64,000 nt of DNA from Nitrospirota bacterium (GCA_016215155.1 JACRLQ010000009.1:1-64000), one strand, 5' to 3'; positions 52,688 through 62,756 are shown, counted from the stretch's first letter. Numbers and translations are program-made. The notes: generated from the sequence alone by a model not told the origin.

Positions 52688-54325
52688 ATGGATGAGCGCT
52701 TAAGCCGCAGATCGTTTCTTATCAAGGGCTCTCTCTTCATTGCCTCGGCGTCCGCCATGGGCGGTGCATTCTCGTGTACAAGCCGCGGGGCCGGAAACAG
52801 GGCGTCAATAACCGGAGGGATAGCCGGGGCAGACTGGCGGTCGGGACATAGGCTGATCGCGCCTGAAGATATCGCCCCGGAGGAGACGGAACAGACCGGC
52901 ATCGTTATCGTCGGAGGGGGGATTGCGGGCCTTTCCGCCGCGAGAGAGCTCCAAAAACAGCGCTTTTCAGACTTCCTTCTTTTGGAACTTGGCTCCAAAA
53001 CCGGCGGCAACGCCTCCTGCGGCAGAAACCCCGTCTCGGCATTCCCGTGGGGCGCGCATTATATACCGATACCCGGAGAAGAGGCGGTATTCGTACGGGA
53101 GCTCTTCGAGGAATTGGGGATCATCGAAGGTCACGGCAGGGACGGCCTTCCGGTTTACAATGAATTTTATCTTTGCGCCTCACCTCAGGAGAGGCTCCTT
53201 ATACACGGGCATTGGCAAGAGGGGCTGGTCCCCCAGCTTGGCATATCGGACAGGGACAGGCGGCAGTACACTGAATTCTTTCGGGCGATGGAGAGGTTCA
53301 GGACCGCAAAAGGGTCTGACGGCAGGCGCGCCTTTTCGGTCCCGCTTGAACTCAGCTCGCATGACGGAAAGTTCACGAGGCTGGATGCGATCAGCATGGA
53401 GCGTTACCTCTTTGAAAACGGCTGGGACTCTGAATATCTGCGCTGGTACGTAAACTACTGCTGCCGGGACGACTACGGGTGCAGCGCTTCGGACACCTCT
53501 GCCTGGGCCGGCATCCATTATTTTGCCTCCAGGGCAGGCAAGGCGGAAAACGCGGATTCCCATACTGTTGTTACGTGGCCGGAGGGGGTCGGCTGGATCG
53601 TCGAAAAGCTTGAGTCTAAGATGAAGGGGCATATACGGTGCGGCTGCTGTGTGCTGAATATCGAAGAAGGCGGAGGCGGTTATAATAATGTTGACTGTTA
53701 TGATGCCGGCAAAGGCCGGGCGGTCAGGATAAGGGCAAAGGCGGTGATCTATGCCGCGCCGCGATTCACCGCCTTCAGGACTGTAAGGGCCTTCCGGGAG
53801 ACCCTCCCGGACTACGCCGGCAGCTTCGCGTATGCCCCATGGATGGTGGCGAACATAACGGTCAAAGAAGTGCCGGAGGGCGCCGGGGCGCCTCTTTCAT
53901 GGGACAATGTAAGCTATAACAGTGATTCGCTGGGGTATATCCTGGCTAACCATCAGGACATCGCCTTAAGAAGGGGGAAATCCGTTCTCACCTATTACCT
54001 GCCCCTGACCGGGACTGATCCGGTTTTGGAAAGGAAGGAGGCCCTCGAAAGGTCTTATCAAAAATGGAGGGAGATCGTCATTGGCGACCTCTCGCGCATG
54101 CACCCCGGGATAGAGAACCTTATCGAGGAACTGAATGTCTGGCTATGGGGGCATGCGATGTTAAGACCTGTGCCGGGGTTTATCTGGGGAGCGGCAAGGA
54201 GGAAGGCGCTTGCCCCTTTTGGAAACGTCTTTTTTGCGCATTCGGACATGAGCGGCATATCGATCTTCGAAGAGGCGCAGTACAGGGGGATCATGGCCGC
54301 GAAGGCGGCGGTAAGAAAGGTCTGA
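52688..54325 (+). CDS. Tat-exported FAD-dependent amine-oxidase-like protein
   Basis: 545 residues. A twin-arginine signal (LSRRSFLIKGS, then a hydrophobic and Ala-rich region ending near FSC) should export the folded flavoprotein; a Cys after it could be lipidated. The FAD-binding motif is IVIVGGGIAGLSAARELQ (about 77-94). The flavin amine oxidase C-terminus is visible as FGNVFFAHSDMSGISIFEEA. It starts 7 bp after the aminopropyltransferase-like gene, and oxidation of a polyamine or a similar amine is a fair guess, but the substrate residues are not known. Confidence 0.88.
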   Translation: MDERLSRRSFLIKGSLFIASASAMGGAFSCTSRGAGNRASITGGIAGADWRSGHRLIAPEDIAPEETEQTGIVIVGGGIAGLSAARELQKQRFSDFLLLELGSKTGGNASCGRNPVSAFPWGAHYIPIPGEEAVFVRELFEELGIIEGHGRDGLPVYNEFYLCASPQERLLIHGHWQEGLVPQLGISDRDRRQYTEFFRAMERFRTAKGSDGRRAFSVPLELSSHDGKFTRLDAISMERYLFENGWDSEYLRWYVNYCCRDDYGCSASDTSAWAGIHYFASRAGKAENADSHTVVTWPEGVGWIVEKLESKMKGHIRCGCCVLNIEEGGGGYNNVDCYDAGKGRAVRIRAKAVIYAAPRFTAFRTVRAFRETLPDYAGSFAYAPWMVANITVKEVPEGAGAPLSWDNVSYNSDSLGYILANHQDIALRRGKSVLTYYLPLTGTDPVLERKEALERSYQKWREIVIGDLSRMHPGIENLIEELNVWLWGHAMLRPVPGFIWGAARRKALAPFGNVFFAHSDMSGISIFEEAQYRGIMAAKAAVRKV

Positions 54326-54490
54326 CCGATGGCCGCCCTATAGCTGGGCACTCGGGGACATGATGTGCAGCTACTACTTTCATGTAAGGCTCTTTCATCC
54401 TCTGCTCCATGCCGGTTTATCCCGGCGCTTTCGAGTTGACCCCATGCATGCATGCTCTCCATTGTTCAATGCGTTGTAGTATTATATCCA

Positions 54491-57400
54491 ATGGAAAAGA
54501 GTCCTCCACTGGTCAAAATCACACCCCCTGCGCCTTCAGGGGTCCTTTTAAGAGAAAGGTTGCTCGACCTGATCGACGCCGGCATAAAAAGACCTGTCGT
54601 CTGGGTATCCGGGCCCGCAGGCTCGGGCAAGACCACTCTCGTTGCAAACTATATTAAAGAACGTAAAATCCCCTGCCTCTGGTATCAGGTGGATGAAGGC
54701 GATGCGGACATTTCCACCTTCTTCTATTACATGGGCCTGGCCGCAAAAAAGGCCGCGCCGGGATACAAAAAAACGCTGCCTCTCCTTACCCCGGAATATC
54801 TTCAGGGCATTCCCGCTTTCACCCGGCGTTACTTCGAGGAACTTTTCAAGCGTCTGGCGTCCCTTCGCTCCCCCCGTGGAGCCATAACTCCCCCTTCCCC
54901 CTTTTATCCTAAGAGGGGGAAACGCGCAGCAGAGGGGCGTTATCCTGCAAAAGGGGTGGGGGGAGTTCTCGTTGTCCTCGACAACTACCAGGATGTCCCA
55001 TCTGATTCCGGTTTTCATGAGATGATCAATAACGGCATGGACGCGATACCGGAAGGGATCAATGTTGTTGTGCTGAGCCGTTCAGAGCCTCCTTCACGGC
55101 TTGTGCGGCTGAGGGCGAACAACAAGCTTTCGTTGCTCGGATGGAACGACCTCAGTTTTACCCTTGAGGAATGCCGCGTTTTTCTGAAATCAAAGGACGG
55201 CTCCGCCCTGCCGGAGGAGGAGGTTAAGCGGCTTCACGACAAAACAAACGGATGGGCGGCAGGGCTCATGCTCATAACCGAGATGGCGAAGACAAAAGAG
55301 ATCCAGTATCCATTGATAAGTGAGCTATCCCATGAGGCGGTGTTCAATTATTTCGCCAATGAGATATTCGATAAGACCGACACGGAAACCAGGGATTTTC
55401 TGCTGAAGACCTCGTTTCTGAATGCAATCGACGCGGAAATTGCCGAGAAGCTGACCGGCAACACCCGGGCCCGGGCCATCCTGTCGGCATTAAACCGAAA
55501 CAACTATTTCACGAACCGACAGATAAGACCCGAACCGATCTACCAGTATCATCCTTTGTTCAGGGATTTCCTTAAAGCCCGCGCAATAACAGTCTTCAGC
55601 TCGGGAGAACTTAATCGCGTGCGGCGCAGCGCAGCCGCCTTGATTGAGACAACGGGACAAATTGAAGAGGCTGTCGAGTTGTATAGCGAAGCCGGAGACG
55701 TAAAAGGTCTTGCGCGGCTCATTGTAACACATGCCCCGGGCCTGGTCTCTCAAGGCCGCTTCAGGATTGTCGGAGGCTGGTTGGATAAAATCCCCGCGGA
55801 TCGCCTGGACTCGGACCCATGGCTATTATACTGGCAGGGAGTATGCAAATTACTCTCCGGGGTTCTCTCGGAGGGACGCACCTGCTTTGAAAAGGCATTT
55901 GATTTATTCAATATGAATATGGACAAGGGGGGCGCGCTGCTTTGCTGGTCCGGAGTCGTCGAAAGCATTATTTATGCGTGGGATGATTTCAGGCCCCTCG
56001 ATAAATGGATCGAGTGGCTCGAAGAGCATTTGAAGGAAATGCCCATCGAGGAAACCGTGCCCGGCGCTAAGGCCGCGGCCTGCATGGTAATGGCATTGTA
56101 TTTCCGGAAATTTCATGACCCCGAAATTGAAACATGGATGGACCGCGCACTATCTCTTGCACGGAAGACCGGAGATGTGAATATGCTGATGCAGGCAAAT
56201 CTGAATGCGGTATGGTATCTGCTGTTCACGGATGTCCCCCGCTGCAGGGTCATGCTTGACCAGGCCGGAAACATGGTCAAGTTGTCAGGGTCTCCCTTTA
56301 TGAAAGTCAACCTCAAGGGCCTCGAGGCGGTCATTCACAGTTCCTTCCCGGAATGGGGGGACGACGCGATCGGCGAGATCCTTGAGGCAATGGAGCTGTC
56401 AGGAAAGGAGGGGTTTCATTTTTATGACCATGTACTCCTTCCGCAGGCGGCCTTTGCTTTCCTGAACCGGGGTGAGACCGCGCGTATGCCTGAACTCCTG
56501 GAGAAAATTAAACTTGCCATTCCTCCGAACATGCGAAATTTACGCGCTTGCTATCATATGCTGGTTGGATGGGAAAGACTGATAGCCGGGGATGTCCGGC
56601 TTGCGGTTGCGCATGCTCAAAGCTCTCTTGAGAATTCGGTCGAATCCGGAAGTCCCGGCGCGGAGGCTTTGAGCCATATACTTCTGGCCCAGGCCCTGCA
56701 CGAAGCGGGTGACGGGGAGAGGAGTTTAAGGCACCTCGGTTTTGTGAGACGGATGTGTCATGGTTCGAACAATTCACTGCTGCTGTACTTAAGCCTTTTG
56801 ATGGAAGCATTGTTTGCTTTGGACAGGGCAGACGAGAAGCGCGGCCTTCAGGTCCTGTCAAAAGCGATGTCCCTTGGGAACAACAGCGGCCTGAATACGA
56901 TTTTGTTTTGGTGGAACAGGCGGGGGATGGCGCGTCTGTGTTCAACTGCAATCGAGGCGGGCATCGCAGAGGCGCATGCAAAAAACCTCATTAAAACACT
57001 GGGCCTTGTCCCGGAAAGGCCTGTCGAGAACTGGCCCTATCCCATCAGGGTATACACGCTGGGCATATTCGAGATATTGATCGATGACAGGCCGGTACAG
57101 TTTTCAGGCAAAGTGCAGAAGAAGCCGCTCGATATGCTGAAGGCGCTGATCGCGCTCGGCGGAGAACATATCTCGGAAGGCCGGCTGTCCGACGCCCTCT
57201 GGCCGGACGCCGAAGGAGACTCCGCCCATAAGTCATTCGAGATGACCCTTCTCAGGCTGCGAAGGCTCCTGGGCAGGGATGACCTGGTGTCGCTCCAGGG
57301 GGGGGTGCTGAGTCTGGACCCGAGATACTGTTGGGTGGACGCACAGGTCTTCGAGCGCCTTTATTTAAGCGCGCAGGAAGCCTGGAGGGAAATGGGCGCA

Positions 57401-57808
57401 AATAAATCACGAGACAGGACTTCAGAGGCGGTCAGGTTGAGTGAAAAGGCCATAGGGATATACAAGGGAATGTTCCTTCCGAACGACATCGGTCTGGACT
57501 GCACCGCTATGATGCGGGAGAAAATGAGAAACAGGGCGCTTCAGCTGGTCTCCTCTTTGGGAGACCATTGGGAGAAGAATAGACAATGGGAAAAAGCAGT
57601 AGAGTACCATCGCCGGGGACTGGATATCGACAAACTCTCAGAGGAGTTTTACAGGCATCTCATGGTCTGCTGCGAAAAGCTGGGCCAAAGGGCCGAGGCG
57701 GTGAGAGTGTATGAACAGTGCAAGTCCGCCCTCTCTTCGTCGCTGGGAATCGACCCTTCCGGGGAGACGGAAGCCCTCCATCGCCGCATCCGAGGGAAGC
57801 ACCGCTGA
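54491..57808 (+). CDS. MalT/LuxR-like ATPase with C-terminal BTAD and winged-helix domain
   Basis: 1105 residues from the ATG at 54491 (no good ribosome binding site; a start at 54452 is possible). Walker A is WVSGPAGSGKTTLVANY (about 38-54), Walker B VLVVLDNYQDV (about 159-169). A helical TPR-like region follows (about 370-850), then a DNA-binding domain (about 865-960, LGIFEILIDDRPVQFSG) and a BTAD domain to the end. It is a STAND-type regulator with DNA binding at the C-terminus. Residues about 125-157 (SPRGAITPPSPFYPKRGKRA) look foreign: they are encoded by a C/G-tract repeat inserted in frame. No partner gene is adjacent. Confidence 0.9.
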   Translation: MEKSPPLVKITPPAPSGVLLRERLLDLIDAGIKRPVVWVSGPAGSGKTTLVANYIKERKIPCLWYQVDEGDADISTFFYYMGLAAKKAAPGYKKTLPLLTPEYLQGIPAFTRRYFEELFKRLASLRSPRGAITPPSPFYPKRGKRAAEGRYPAKGVGGVLVVLDNYQDVPSDSGFHEMINNGMDAIPEGINVVVLSRSEPPSRLVRLRANNKLSLLGWNDLSFTLEECRVFLKSKDGSALPEEEVKRLHDKTNGWAAGLMLITEMAKTKEIQYPLISELSHEAVFNYFANEIFDKTDTETRDFLLKTSFLNAIDAEIAEKLTGNTRARAILSALNRNNYFTNRQIRPEPIYQYHPLFRDFLKARAITVFSSGELNRVRRSAAALIETTGQIEEAVELYSEAGDVKGLARLIVTHAPGLVSQGRFRIVGGWLDKIPADRLDSDPWLLYWQGVCKLLSGVLSEGRTCFEKAFDLFNMNMDKGGALLCWSGVVESIIYAWDDFRPLDKWIEWLEEHLKEMPIEETVPGAKAAACMVMALYFRKFHDPEIETWMDRALSLARKTGDVNMLMQANLNAVWYLLFTDVPRCRVMLDQAGNMVKLSGSPFMKVNLKGLEAVIHSSFPEWGDDAIGEILEAMELSGKEGFHFYDHVLLPQAAFAFLNRGETARMPELLEKIKLAIPPNMRNLRACYHMLVGWERLIAGDVRLAVAHAQSSLENSVESGSPGAEALSHILLAQALHEAGDGERSLRHLGFVRRMCHGSNNSLLLYLSLLMEALFALDRADEKRGLQVLSKAMSLGNNSGLNTILFWWNRRGMARLCSTAIEAGIAEAHAKNLIKTLGLVPERPVENWPYPIRVYTLGIFEILIDDRPVQFSGKVQKKPLDMLKALIALGGEHISEGRLSDALWPDAEGDSAHKSFEMTLLRLRRLLGRDDLVSLQGGVLSLDPRYCWVDAQVFERLYLSAQEAWREMGANKSRDRTSEAVRLSEKAIGIYKGMFLPNDIGLDCTAMMREKMRNRALQLVSSLGDHWEKNRQWEKAVEYHRRGLDIDKLSEEFYRHLMVCCEKLGQRAEAVRVYEQCKSALSSSLGIDPSGETEALHRRIRGKHR
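54886..54967. repeat. Imperfect inverted-repeat element inserted in the MalT-like gene
   Basis: Left end AACTCCCCCTTCCCCCTTTT (54886-54905); the right end (54949-54967) read on the other strand is AACTCCCCCCACCCCTTTT. An internal CCCCCT...AGGGGG hairpin is also present (54896-54920). The segment codes for Pro, Gly, Lys and Arg-rich residues not expected between the Walker boxes, yet leaves the frame open. Confidence 0.7.
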
Positions 57809-57976
57809 TGTTTCCCGCATGACCTCCCGGCTTTTGCCTTCCTCGGCAAAGAGGGAATAATGTCCACGGGAATCCCGGAAGAACTAAAAAGAACTTCCTT
57901 GCCTTAAGATACCCTGCAGTCTTACATCAGGATTTCTCATTTTCTCTTCCCCCACTTTTATTCCTTATTTCCTAAT

Positions 57977-58357
57977 ATGTGGGTAATCCGTGGGTGGCCG
58001 TCTGATAGACTCCCGATGGTTACGAAGACGATAGTCGAAAACTGGGGCGAGCCGGGCAAGGACTACATGGCCCGCCTCAAGGCGGTCCGGAAGAGGGACG
58101 GAGCAATGGTTAGGAAGCTGGCCGAAATACCGCCGGGCACCTCCGACAAGGACCTGAAGGAACAGATGGAGATGGTGGCCGCCATAACGCCGACTGACCA
58201 GAAGATCGTCTCCGGAACAATGAACAGTGACAAAGCAATACTGAAAGTCACGGGCAAGTTGGAGGGAAAGAAACAATACGGGACGATCGAGATGCAGAAG
58301 AAGGGCGGTGTATGGAAGATCAAGAAGGAAGATTGGAGCGAGACGGAGAAGAAGTGA
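57977..58357 (+). CDS. Small protein of unknown function, possibly N-terminally truncated
   Basis: Up to 126 residues; the true start is unclear (ATG codons at 57977 and 58016, no good ribosome binding site). The region from MARLKAVRKRDGAMVRKL to the end reads as a complete small domain: helix, then GTMNSDKAILKVTGKLEG and YGTIEMQKKGGVWKIKKEDW, a pattern seen in exported DUF4878/NTF2-like domains. No signal peptide is present, so this may be a fragment of such a lipoprotein. It lies 56 bp before the FG-GAP gene. Confidence 0.5.
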   Translation: MWVIRGWPSDRLPMVTKTIVENWGEPGKDYMARLKAVRKRDGAMVRKLAEIPPGTSDKDLKEQMEMVAAITPTDQKIVSGTMNSDKAILKVTGKLEGKKQYGTIEMQKKGGVWKIKKEDWSETEKK

Positions 58358-58413
58358 TCTCAAAAAAATGGCAAGTGGATTATCCAGTGGTCGGGCGAAA
58401 GGGAGGCAGGGCA

Positions 58414-60234
58414 ATGGGAATTGGTAAATTCGGGGAAAGGTTTTCCGGCGGCGCGCGGAGGTCGTTTAATTTATTGGCGCTGTTTGCGATGTTTGCGGCA
58501 GGTTTTATCATGGACGCAGGCGCCGCGTATGCGACGGTGGAGCAGGCAGAACTGAGCGCAGCCGACGGAGTGGCGGGTGACGAGTTCGGCTATTCCGTAT
58601 CTCTGAGCGGAGACGGCAACACTGCCCTTGTCGGCGCACCAATCCATACAGTCGGCGCAAATACCGCGCAGGGCGCAGCTTATGTATACATTCGTACGAA
58701 CGGGGCGTGGCAACAGCAGGCGGAACTGGCAGCCCCTGACGGAGTGTCTGGCGGCCTTTTTGGCAATAGTGTCGCAATAAGCGGTGATGGTAATACCGCC
58801 CTTGTCGGCGCATTTGGAAAGCCGGGTTATATCGGGGCCGCGTATATTTTTGTGAGAAATGGCGGCGCCTGGGGCCTGCAGGCTATTCTTAAGGCATCTG
58901 ACGGATATAATGGCCTTTATTTTGGAGCCAGTGTGGCCCTCAGCGGCGACGGTAATACTGCCCTTGTCGGCGCATATGGTTATTATAATTATCAGGGGGC
59001 CGCGTATGTCTTCGTCAGGGACGGGACTGTATGGACGCAGCAGGAGAAGTTGACCGCCCCTGATCTCGTGATGTATGACGGCTTTGGCTCCGCTGTAGCG
59101 CTAAGCGCTGATGGCAATACCGCACTCATAGGCGCTCATAATAAGACCGTAGGGGCCAATGCCGGGCAGGGCGCGGCGTATGTGTTTACGCGGAACGGGA
59201 CCACTTGGGCGCAGCAGCAGAAACTGACTGCGGACGACGGCGATATTAACGCTCTCTTTGGTTCGGCTGTATCACTGAGCGGCAATGGCAATATTGCCCT
59301 AATAGGCGCGACGAAAGCGTCGGCAGGGCAAATTAACGATGCCGGGGCTGCGTATACGTTTATGCGGAGCGGGACTGTCTGGACCCAACAGTTTAAGCTT
59401 ATCGCCGGCGACGCGGCGAATAATGCTTATTTCGGCTGGTCGGTCTCTTTAAGCGGAGACGGCACTCTGGCGCTTATAGGCGCAATCGGAGATAACGCGG
59501 AGCGTGGCGCGGTATATGTGTTTAAACCATCGATGATCCTTTGGATCGAGCAAGAGAAAATAGTGGCCGGCGATGGCGCGGCAAATGATCGTCTCGGCAA
59601 CTCCGTGTCTTTAAGCAGTAACGGCGGCACTGCCCTTGCCGGTGCGCATGATAGCCTCGGTAGTCAGGGGGCCGCATATGTATTTGTCAAGGAATACAAT
59701 GTCAATGCCACGGTCCTCTATGGCACGGGCGGTGTCATATCCTGCTCGCCAAATCCGGTGCCGGAGGGCGAGGATTCCGTCTGCGCCATGACCCCGACAA
59801 ACGTCGATCCAAACTATTATCATATATCAGATGTTACCGCTGGCCCTGAAGGCGCGGCGGGCTCTGTCGGCCCTGCCTCCCGATACACCTTCAAAAATGT
59901 GGCCGGAAACAAGGACATACAGGTTACGTTTGTTACAAGTAATATCTGGCTCTACAATAACGCTTCCTATCAGGCTACCGAGCACACGATAGGCGGGGCG
60001 CTTGTTGCCGCCTGGCTAAACTACCAGGATACGAATACGTTACGGATAAAGACCGGCGCTTATTCAGAACCGGGCGGTGTAATATGCCTCGCTGTCGGCA
60101 ATGTCACGCCCAAGCTCTCCGGCGGCTGGAACACCGAGACTACCCGGAGTACATATTCGATGTCGGCTATCGCTGGACCGCTGAAGATCACCGGCTCATG
60201 CGCGCTGATCATCGATAGGATAACCGTGGAGTAG
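58414..60234 (+). CDS. Exported FG-GAP (beta-propeller) protein
   Basis: 606 residues from the ATG at 58414, set by GGGAGG at 58401-58406 and by the signal peptide that follows (RSFNLLALFAMFAAGFIMDA). About seven FG-GAP units of 50-60 residues follow, each with FG.SV.LSGDGNTALVGA, GAAYVF.R.G..W.QQ.KL; together they would close a seven-bladed propeller. A beta-rich stretch (about 430-520) and a last module (ending LKITGSCALIIDRITVE) complete it; the last module resembles the end of the multicopper oxidase. Probably a surface or secreted binding protein. Confidence 0.9.
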   Translation: MGIGKFGERFSGGARRSFNLLALFAMFAAGFIMDAGAAYATVEQAELSAADGVAGDEFGYSVSLSGDGNTALVGAPIHTVGANTAQGAAYVYIRTNGAWQQQAELAAPDGVSGGLFGNSVAISGDGNTALVGAFGKPGYIGAAYIFVRNGGAWGLQAILKASDGYNGLYFGASVALSGDGNTALVGAYGYYNYQGAAYVFVRDGTVWTQQEKLTAPDLVMYDGFGSAVALSADGNTALIGAHNKTVGANAGQGAAYVFTRNGTTWAQQQKLTADDGDINALFGSAVSLSGNGNIALIGATKASAGQINDAGAAYTFMRSGTVWTQQFKLIAGDAANNAYFGWSVSLSGDGTLALIGAIGDNAERGAVYVFKPSMILWIEQEKIVAGDGAANDRLGNSVSLSSNGGTALAGAHDSLGSQGAAYVFVKEYNVNATVLYGTGGVISCSPNPVPEGEDSVCAMTPTNVDPNYYHISDVTAGPEGAAGSVGPASRYTFKNVAGNKDIQVTFVTSNIWLYNNASYQATEHTIGGALVAAWLNYQDTNTLRIKTGAYSEPGGVICLAVGNVTPKLSGGWNTETTRSTYSMSAIAGPLKITGSCALIIDRITVE

Positions 60235-60612
60235 CGGGCCGGAAGCCCTCTCCCGGGTCCGCGCCTCTTTTCCCGTGGAGGGCAGAACCGGCTCTCCGAT
60301 AAGGTCATGCCATTGGGAGACATTGCACCGATAACAAGGGTCACCCGTTATGGCACAGTTATGGCGCATTTGGTGATAACCTCCTCTGCCATTTTCTCTT
60401 GTGCTTTCAAAATGCTATACCAAATCCCTGATCCCAATTGCCGTTTTTAGGATTATGTCCTTAGGGTCTTAAATCTCAAGCGCAAGAAACAGAGTCTGTA
60501 AATCGGCCTTTTTTAGAAAAACCCGCTCAAAAAAAAAAAAATGGTAAAATCAATTGTTTCATGAAATGGAGTCCGGTAATAATAGAATCACAATTACGGC
60601 GGGAGGTCAACA
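60235..60612. other. Intergenic region upstream of kaiC
   Basis: 378 bp with no gene. It contains two tandem 11-bp units (60347-60357 and 60358-60368), a run of 13 A (60529-60541) and the candidate kaiC promoter (60554-60582). No clear terminator for the FG-GAP gene was found. Confidence 0.6.
60554..60582 (+). promoter_or_regulatory. Candidate sigma-70 promoter of the kaiC operon
   Basis: TTGTTT (60554-60559), 17 nt, TAATAA (60577-60582). It is 31 bp before the kaiC start, with GGGAGG between. Confidence 0.5.
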
Positions 60613-62376
60613 ATGCCAGAGAAGACAAAATCCGACGCTAAGAAGAGAGTCCGCACATCATTACTTTCGAAAGTGCCGACCGGCATACAGGGGCTTGACG
60701 AGATCACACAAGGCGGACTCCCGAAGGGCCGGCCCACCCTTGTATGCGGGAGTGCCGGCTGCGGCAAGACCCTTCTGGCGATGGAATTCCTGGTGCGCGG
60801 CGCTGTGCAGTTCAACGAACCCGGCGTCTTCATCGCCTTTGAGGAAAATGCTGAAGAGTTGACAAATAACGTCGCGTCCCTCGGCTTCGACCTTGAAGAC
60901 CTGGTAAAGAAAAAGAAAATAGTTGTCGATTATGTTTATATCGAACGGAGCGAGATAGAGGAAACGGGCGAGTATGACCTCGAAGGATTATTTATCAGAC
61001 TCGACCATGCCATAAAGTCAGTCGGCGCAAAGAGGGTGGTGATCGATACCATCGAAGCACTTTTTTCAGGGCTGCCTAACCACAATATTTTGCGTGCTGA
61101 ACTGCGCCGTCTTTTCAGATGGTTAAAGGAAAAAGGGGTCACCGCTGTCATCACCGGAGAAAAGGGGGAAGGCACCCTTACCAGACACGGGCTTGAAGAG
61201 TACGTTGCCGACTGCGTCATCATGCTCGACCACAGAGTGACGGAACAGATATCCACACGCCGCCTTCGGGTTGTCAAATACAGGGGCTCTCTGCACGGCA
61301 CAAACGAATATCCCTTCCTGATCGATGAGACCGGCTTTTCGGTCCTGCCTATAACCTCTGTCGGGCTCAACCATAAGGCGACTGAAGAGCGGGTGCCAAG
61401 CGGCATACCGAGGCTCGACGCGATGCTCTCGGGCAAAGGCTATTACCGGGGCAGCAGCATCCTTGTTTCGGGCACGGCAGGCACGGGAAAAACGACAATT
61501 GCCGTGCACCTCATAAACGAAGCGTGCCGCCGGGGAGAGAGGTGTCTTTATATGGCTTCGGAGGAATCGGCAAACCAGATCATCCGGAATGCCAGGTCCA
61601 TCGGTATCGACCTGGCGCCCTGGGTGAAAAAGGGGCTTCTGCACTTTAACGTGGCGAGGCCGACGTACTCCGGCCTGGAGATGCATCTTGTTACTGTCAA
61701 CAAGCTGGTGAAAGAATTCAGGCCGACAGTAGCTGTTATTGACCCGATAACCGGCCTGACTAATATCGGATCAGTAGAGGAAGTCAAGGCGATGCTGATG
61801 AGGCTGATCGACATGCTCAAAAATAGCGGCATAACAGCCCTCTGCACGAGTCTGACGCATGGGGGCGAAAACCTGGAGCAGACCGAGGTCGCGGTGACTT
61901 CTCTCATGGACACGTGGCTTCTGGTCCGGGACATCGAGTATAACGGTGAACGCACCAGGGGGCTTTATGTACTCAAATCCAGAGGCATGGCCCATTCCAA
62001 CCAGATACGTGAGTTCCTGATAACGGACAAAGGCATAGACCTCACTGACGTATACATAGGCCGGGGCATGGTCCTGACAGGCGCGGCGCGGAAGCGACAG
62101 GAGATGAAGGAAGATGCGGAGGCCGCAGCCCGCAAGGAAGAGCTCGAAAGGGTCAAACGGGAGCTCGAAAGAAAGCGGCTGCTTATGGAGGCGAAGATAA
62201 ATGAAATCCGGGCACAGTACGAATCTGCCGAAGAGGAACTTCTGGCCGGCGTGAAGGCCCATGAGCTGATGGAAAAGGCCCTTACCTTTGACCGGGGAGT
62301 CATCGCAGGCATGCGCAAGGCGGATGCATCGAAACAGGGACCAAAAGACGGGCGGGACAGCGGGGGTAAAAGATGA
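60613..62376 (+). CDS. kaiC: KaiC family double-domain ATPase
   Basis: 587 residues, two RecA-like domains. [10 protein letters not shown] (46-53) and catalytic Glu pair E77-E78. [11 protein letters not shown] (287-294) and E317-E318. The region of the KaiC autophosphorylation sites, ISTITDT in cyanobacteria, reads VTSLMDT here, so T429 and S430 stand at the two sites in swapped order. A basic-acidic coiled coil (about 490-545) replaces the C-terminal segment that KaiA binds. Family knowledge: KaiC proteins outside cyanobacteria often work with KaiB and a histidine kinase without KaiA, in timing or stress control. Here two KaiB genes and a kinase follow at once. Confidence 0.95.
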   Translation: MPEKTKSDAKKRVRTSLLSKVPTGIQGLDEITQGGLPKGRPTLVCGSAGCGKTLLAMEFLVRGAVQFNEPGVFIAFEENAEELTNNVASLGFDLEDLVKKKKIVVDYVYIERSEIEETGEYDLEGLFIRLDHAIKSVGAKRVVIDTIEALFSGLPNHNILRAELRRLFRWLKEKGVTAVITGEKGEGTLTRHGLEEYVADCVIMLDHRVTEQISTRRLRVVKYRGSLHGTNEYPFLIDETGFSVLPITSVGLNHKATEERVPSGIPRLDAMLSGKGYYRGSSILVSGTAGTGKTTIAVHLINEACRRGERCLYMASEESANQIIRNARSIGIDLAPWVKKGLLHFNVARPTYSGLEMHLVTVNKLVKEFRPTVAVIDPITGLTNIGSVEEVKAMLMRLIDMLKNSGITALCTSLTHGGENLEQTEVAVTSLMDTWLLVRDIEYNGERTRGLYVLKSRGMAHSNQIREFLITDKGIDLTDVYIGRGMVLTGAARKRQEMKEDAEAAARKEELERVKRELERKRLLMEAKINEIRAQYESAEEELLAGVKAHELMEKALTFDRGVIAGMRKADASKQGPKDGRDSGGKR

Positions 62377-62744
62377 GTGGGACGACAAAAACAGCCGGGA
62401 AGGCATCAACGAAGACCCGGGCAAAAATTCCGAAGGTATTATGCGGGCTTAAAAAAAGAGAATCGGGGGAAGTCTGGGACCTTAAACTCTACGTTGCAGG
62501 CCAGAGCCCTAAATCCGTCACCGCCTTTGCCAACCTCAAGAAACTATGTGAAGAGCATCTGAAGGGCAAATTCCGAATAGAAGTGATAGACCTTTTGAAG
62601 AACCCCCAGCTGGCAAAGGGAGACCAGATTCTCGCAGTCCCCACGCTTGTAAGAAAACTCCCGGTGCCGATAAGAAAGATAATCGGCGATCTCTCCAATA
62701 CCGAACGCGTACTCGTAGGGCTTGACCTGCGGCCCGGAGGCTAA
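62373..62744 (+). CDS. kaiB: KaiB-family protein 1
   Basis: 123 residues, ATGA overlap with kaiC. A basic N-terminal extension of about 35 residues is followed by a thioredoxin-like KaiB domain: [20 protein letters not shown], then [20 protein letters not shown] and [17 protein letters not shown]. KaiB binds the CI ring of KaiC. The C-terminal phrase [10 protein letters not shown] is shared with the second copy. Confidence 0.93.
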   Translation: MSGTTKTAGKASTKTRAKIPKVLCGLKKRESGEVWDLKLYVAGQSPKSVTAFANLKKLCEEHLKGKFRIEVIDLLKNPQLAKGDQILAVPTLVRKLPVPIRKIIGDLSNTERVLVGLDLRPGG

Positions 62745-62756
62745 GGGGAGAGACCT

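Noticed and set aside
57809-57976. Terminator candidate TTTGCC...GGCAAA after the MalT-like gene
   Set aside because: Only a 6-bp stem and no T tract follows.
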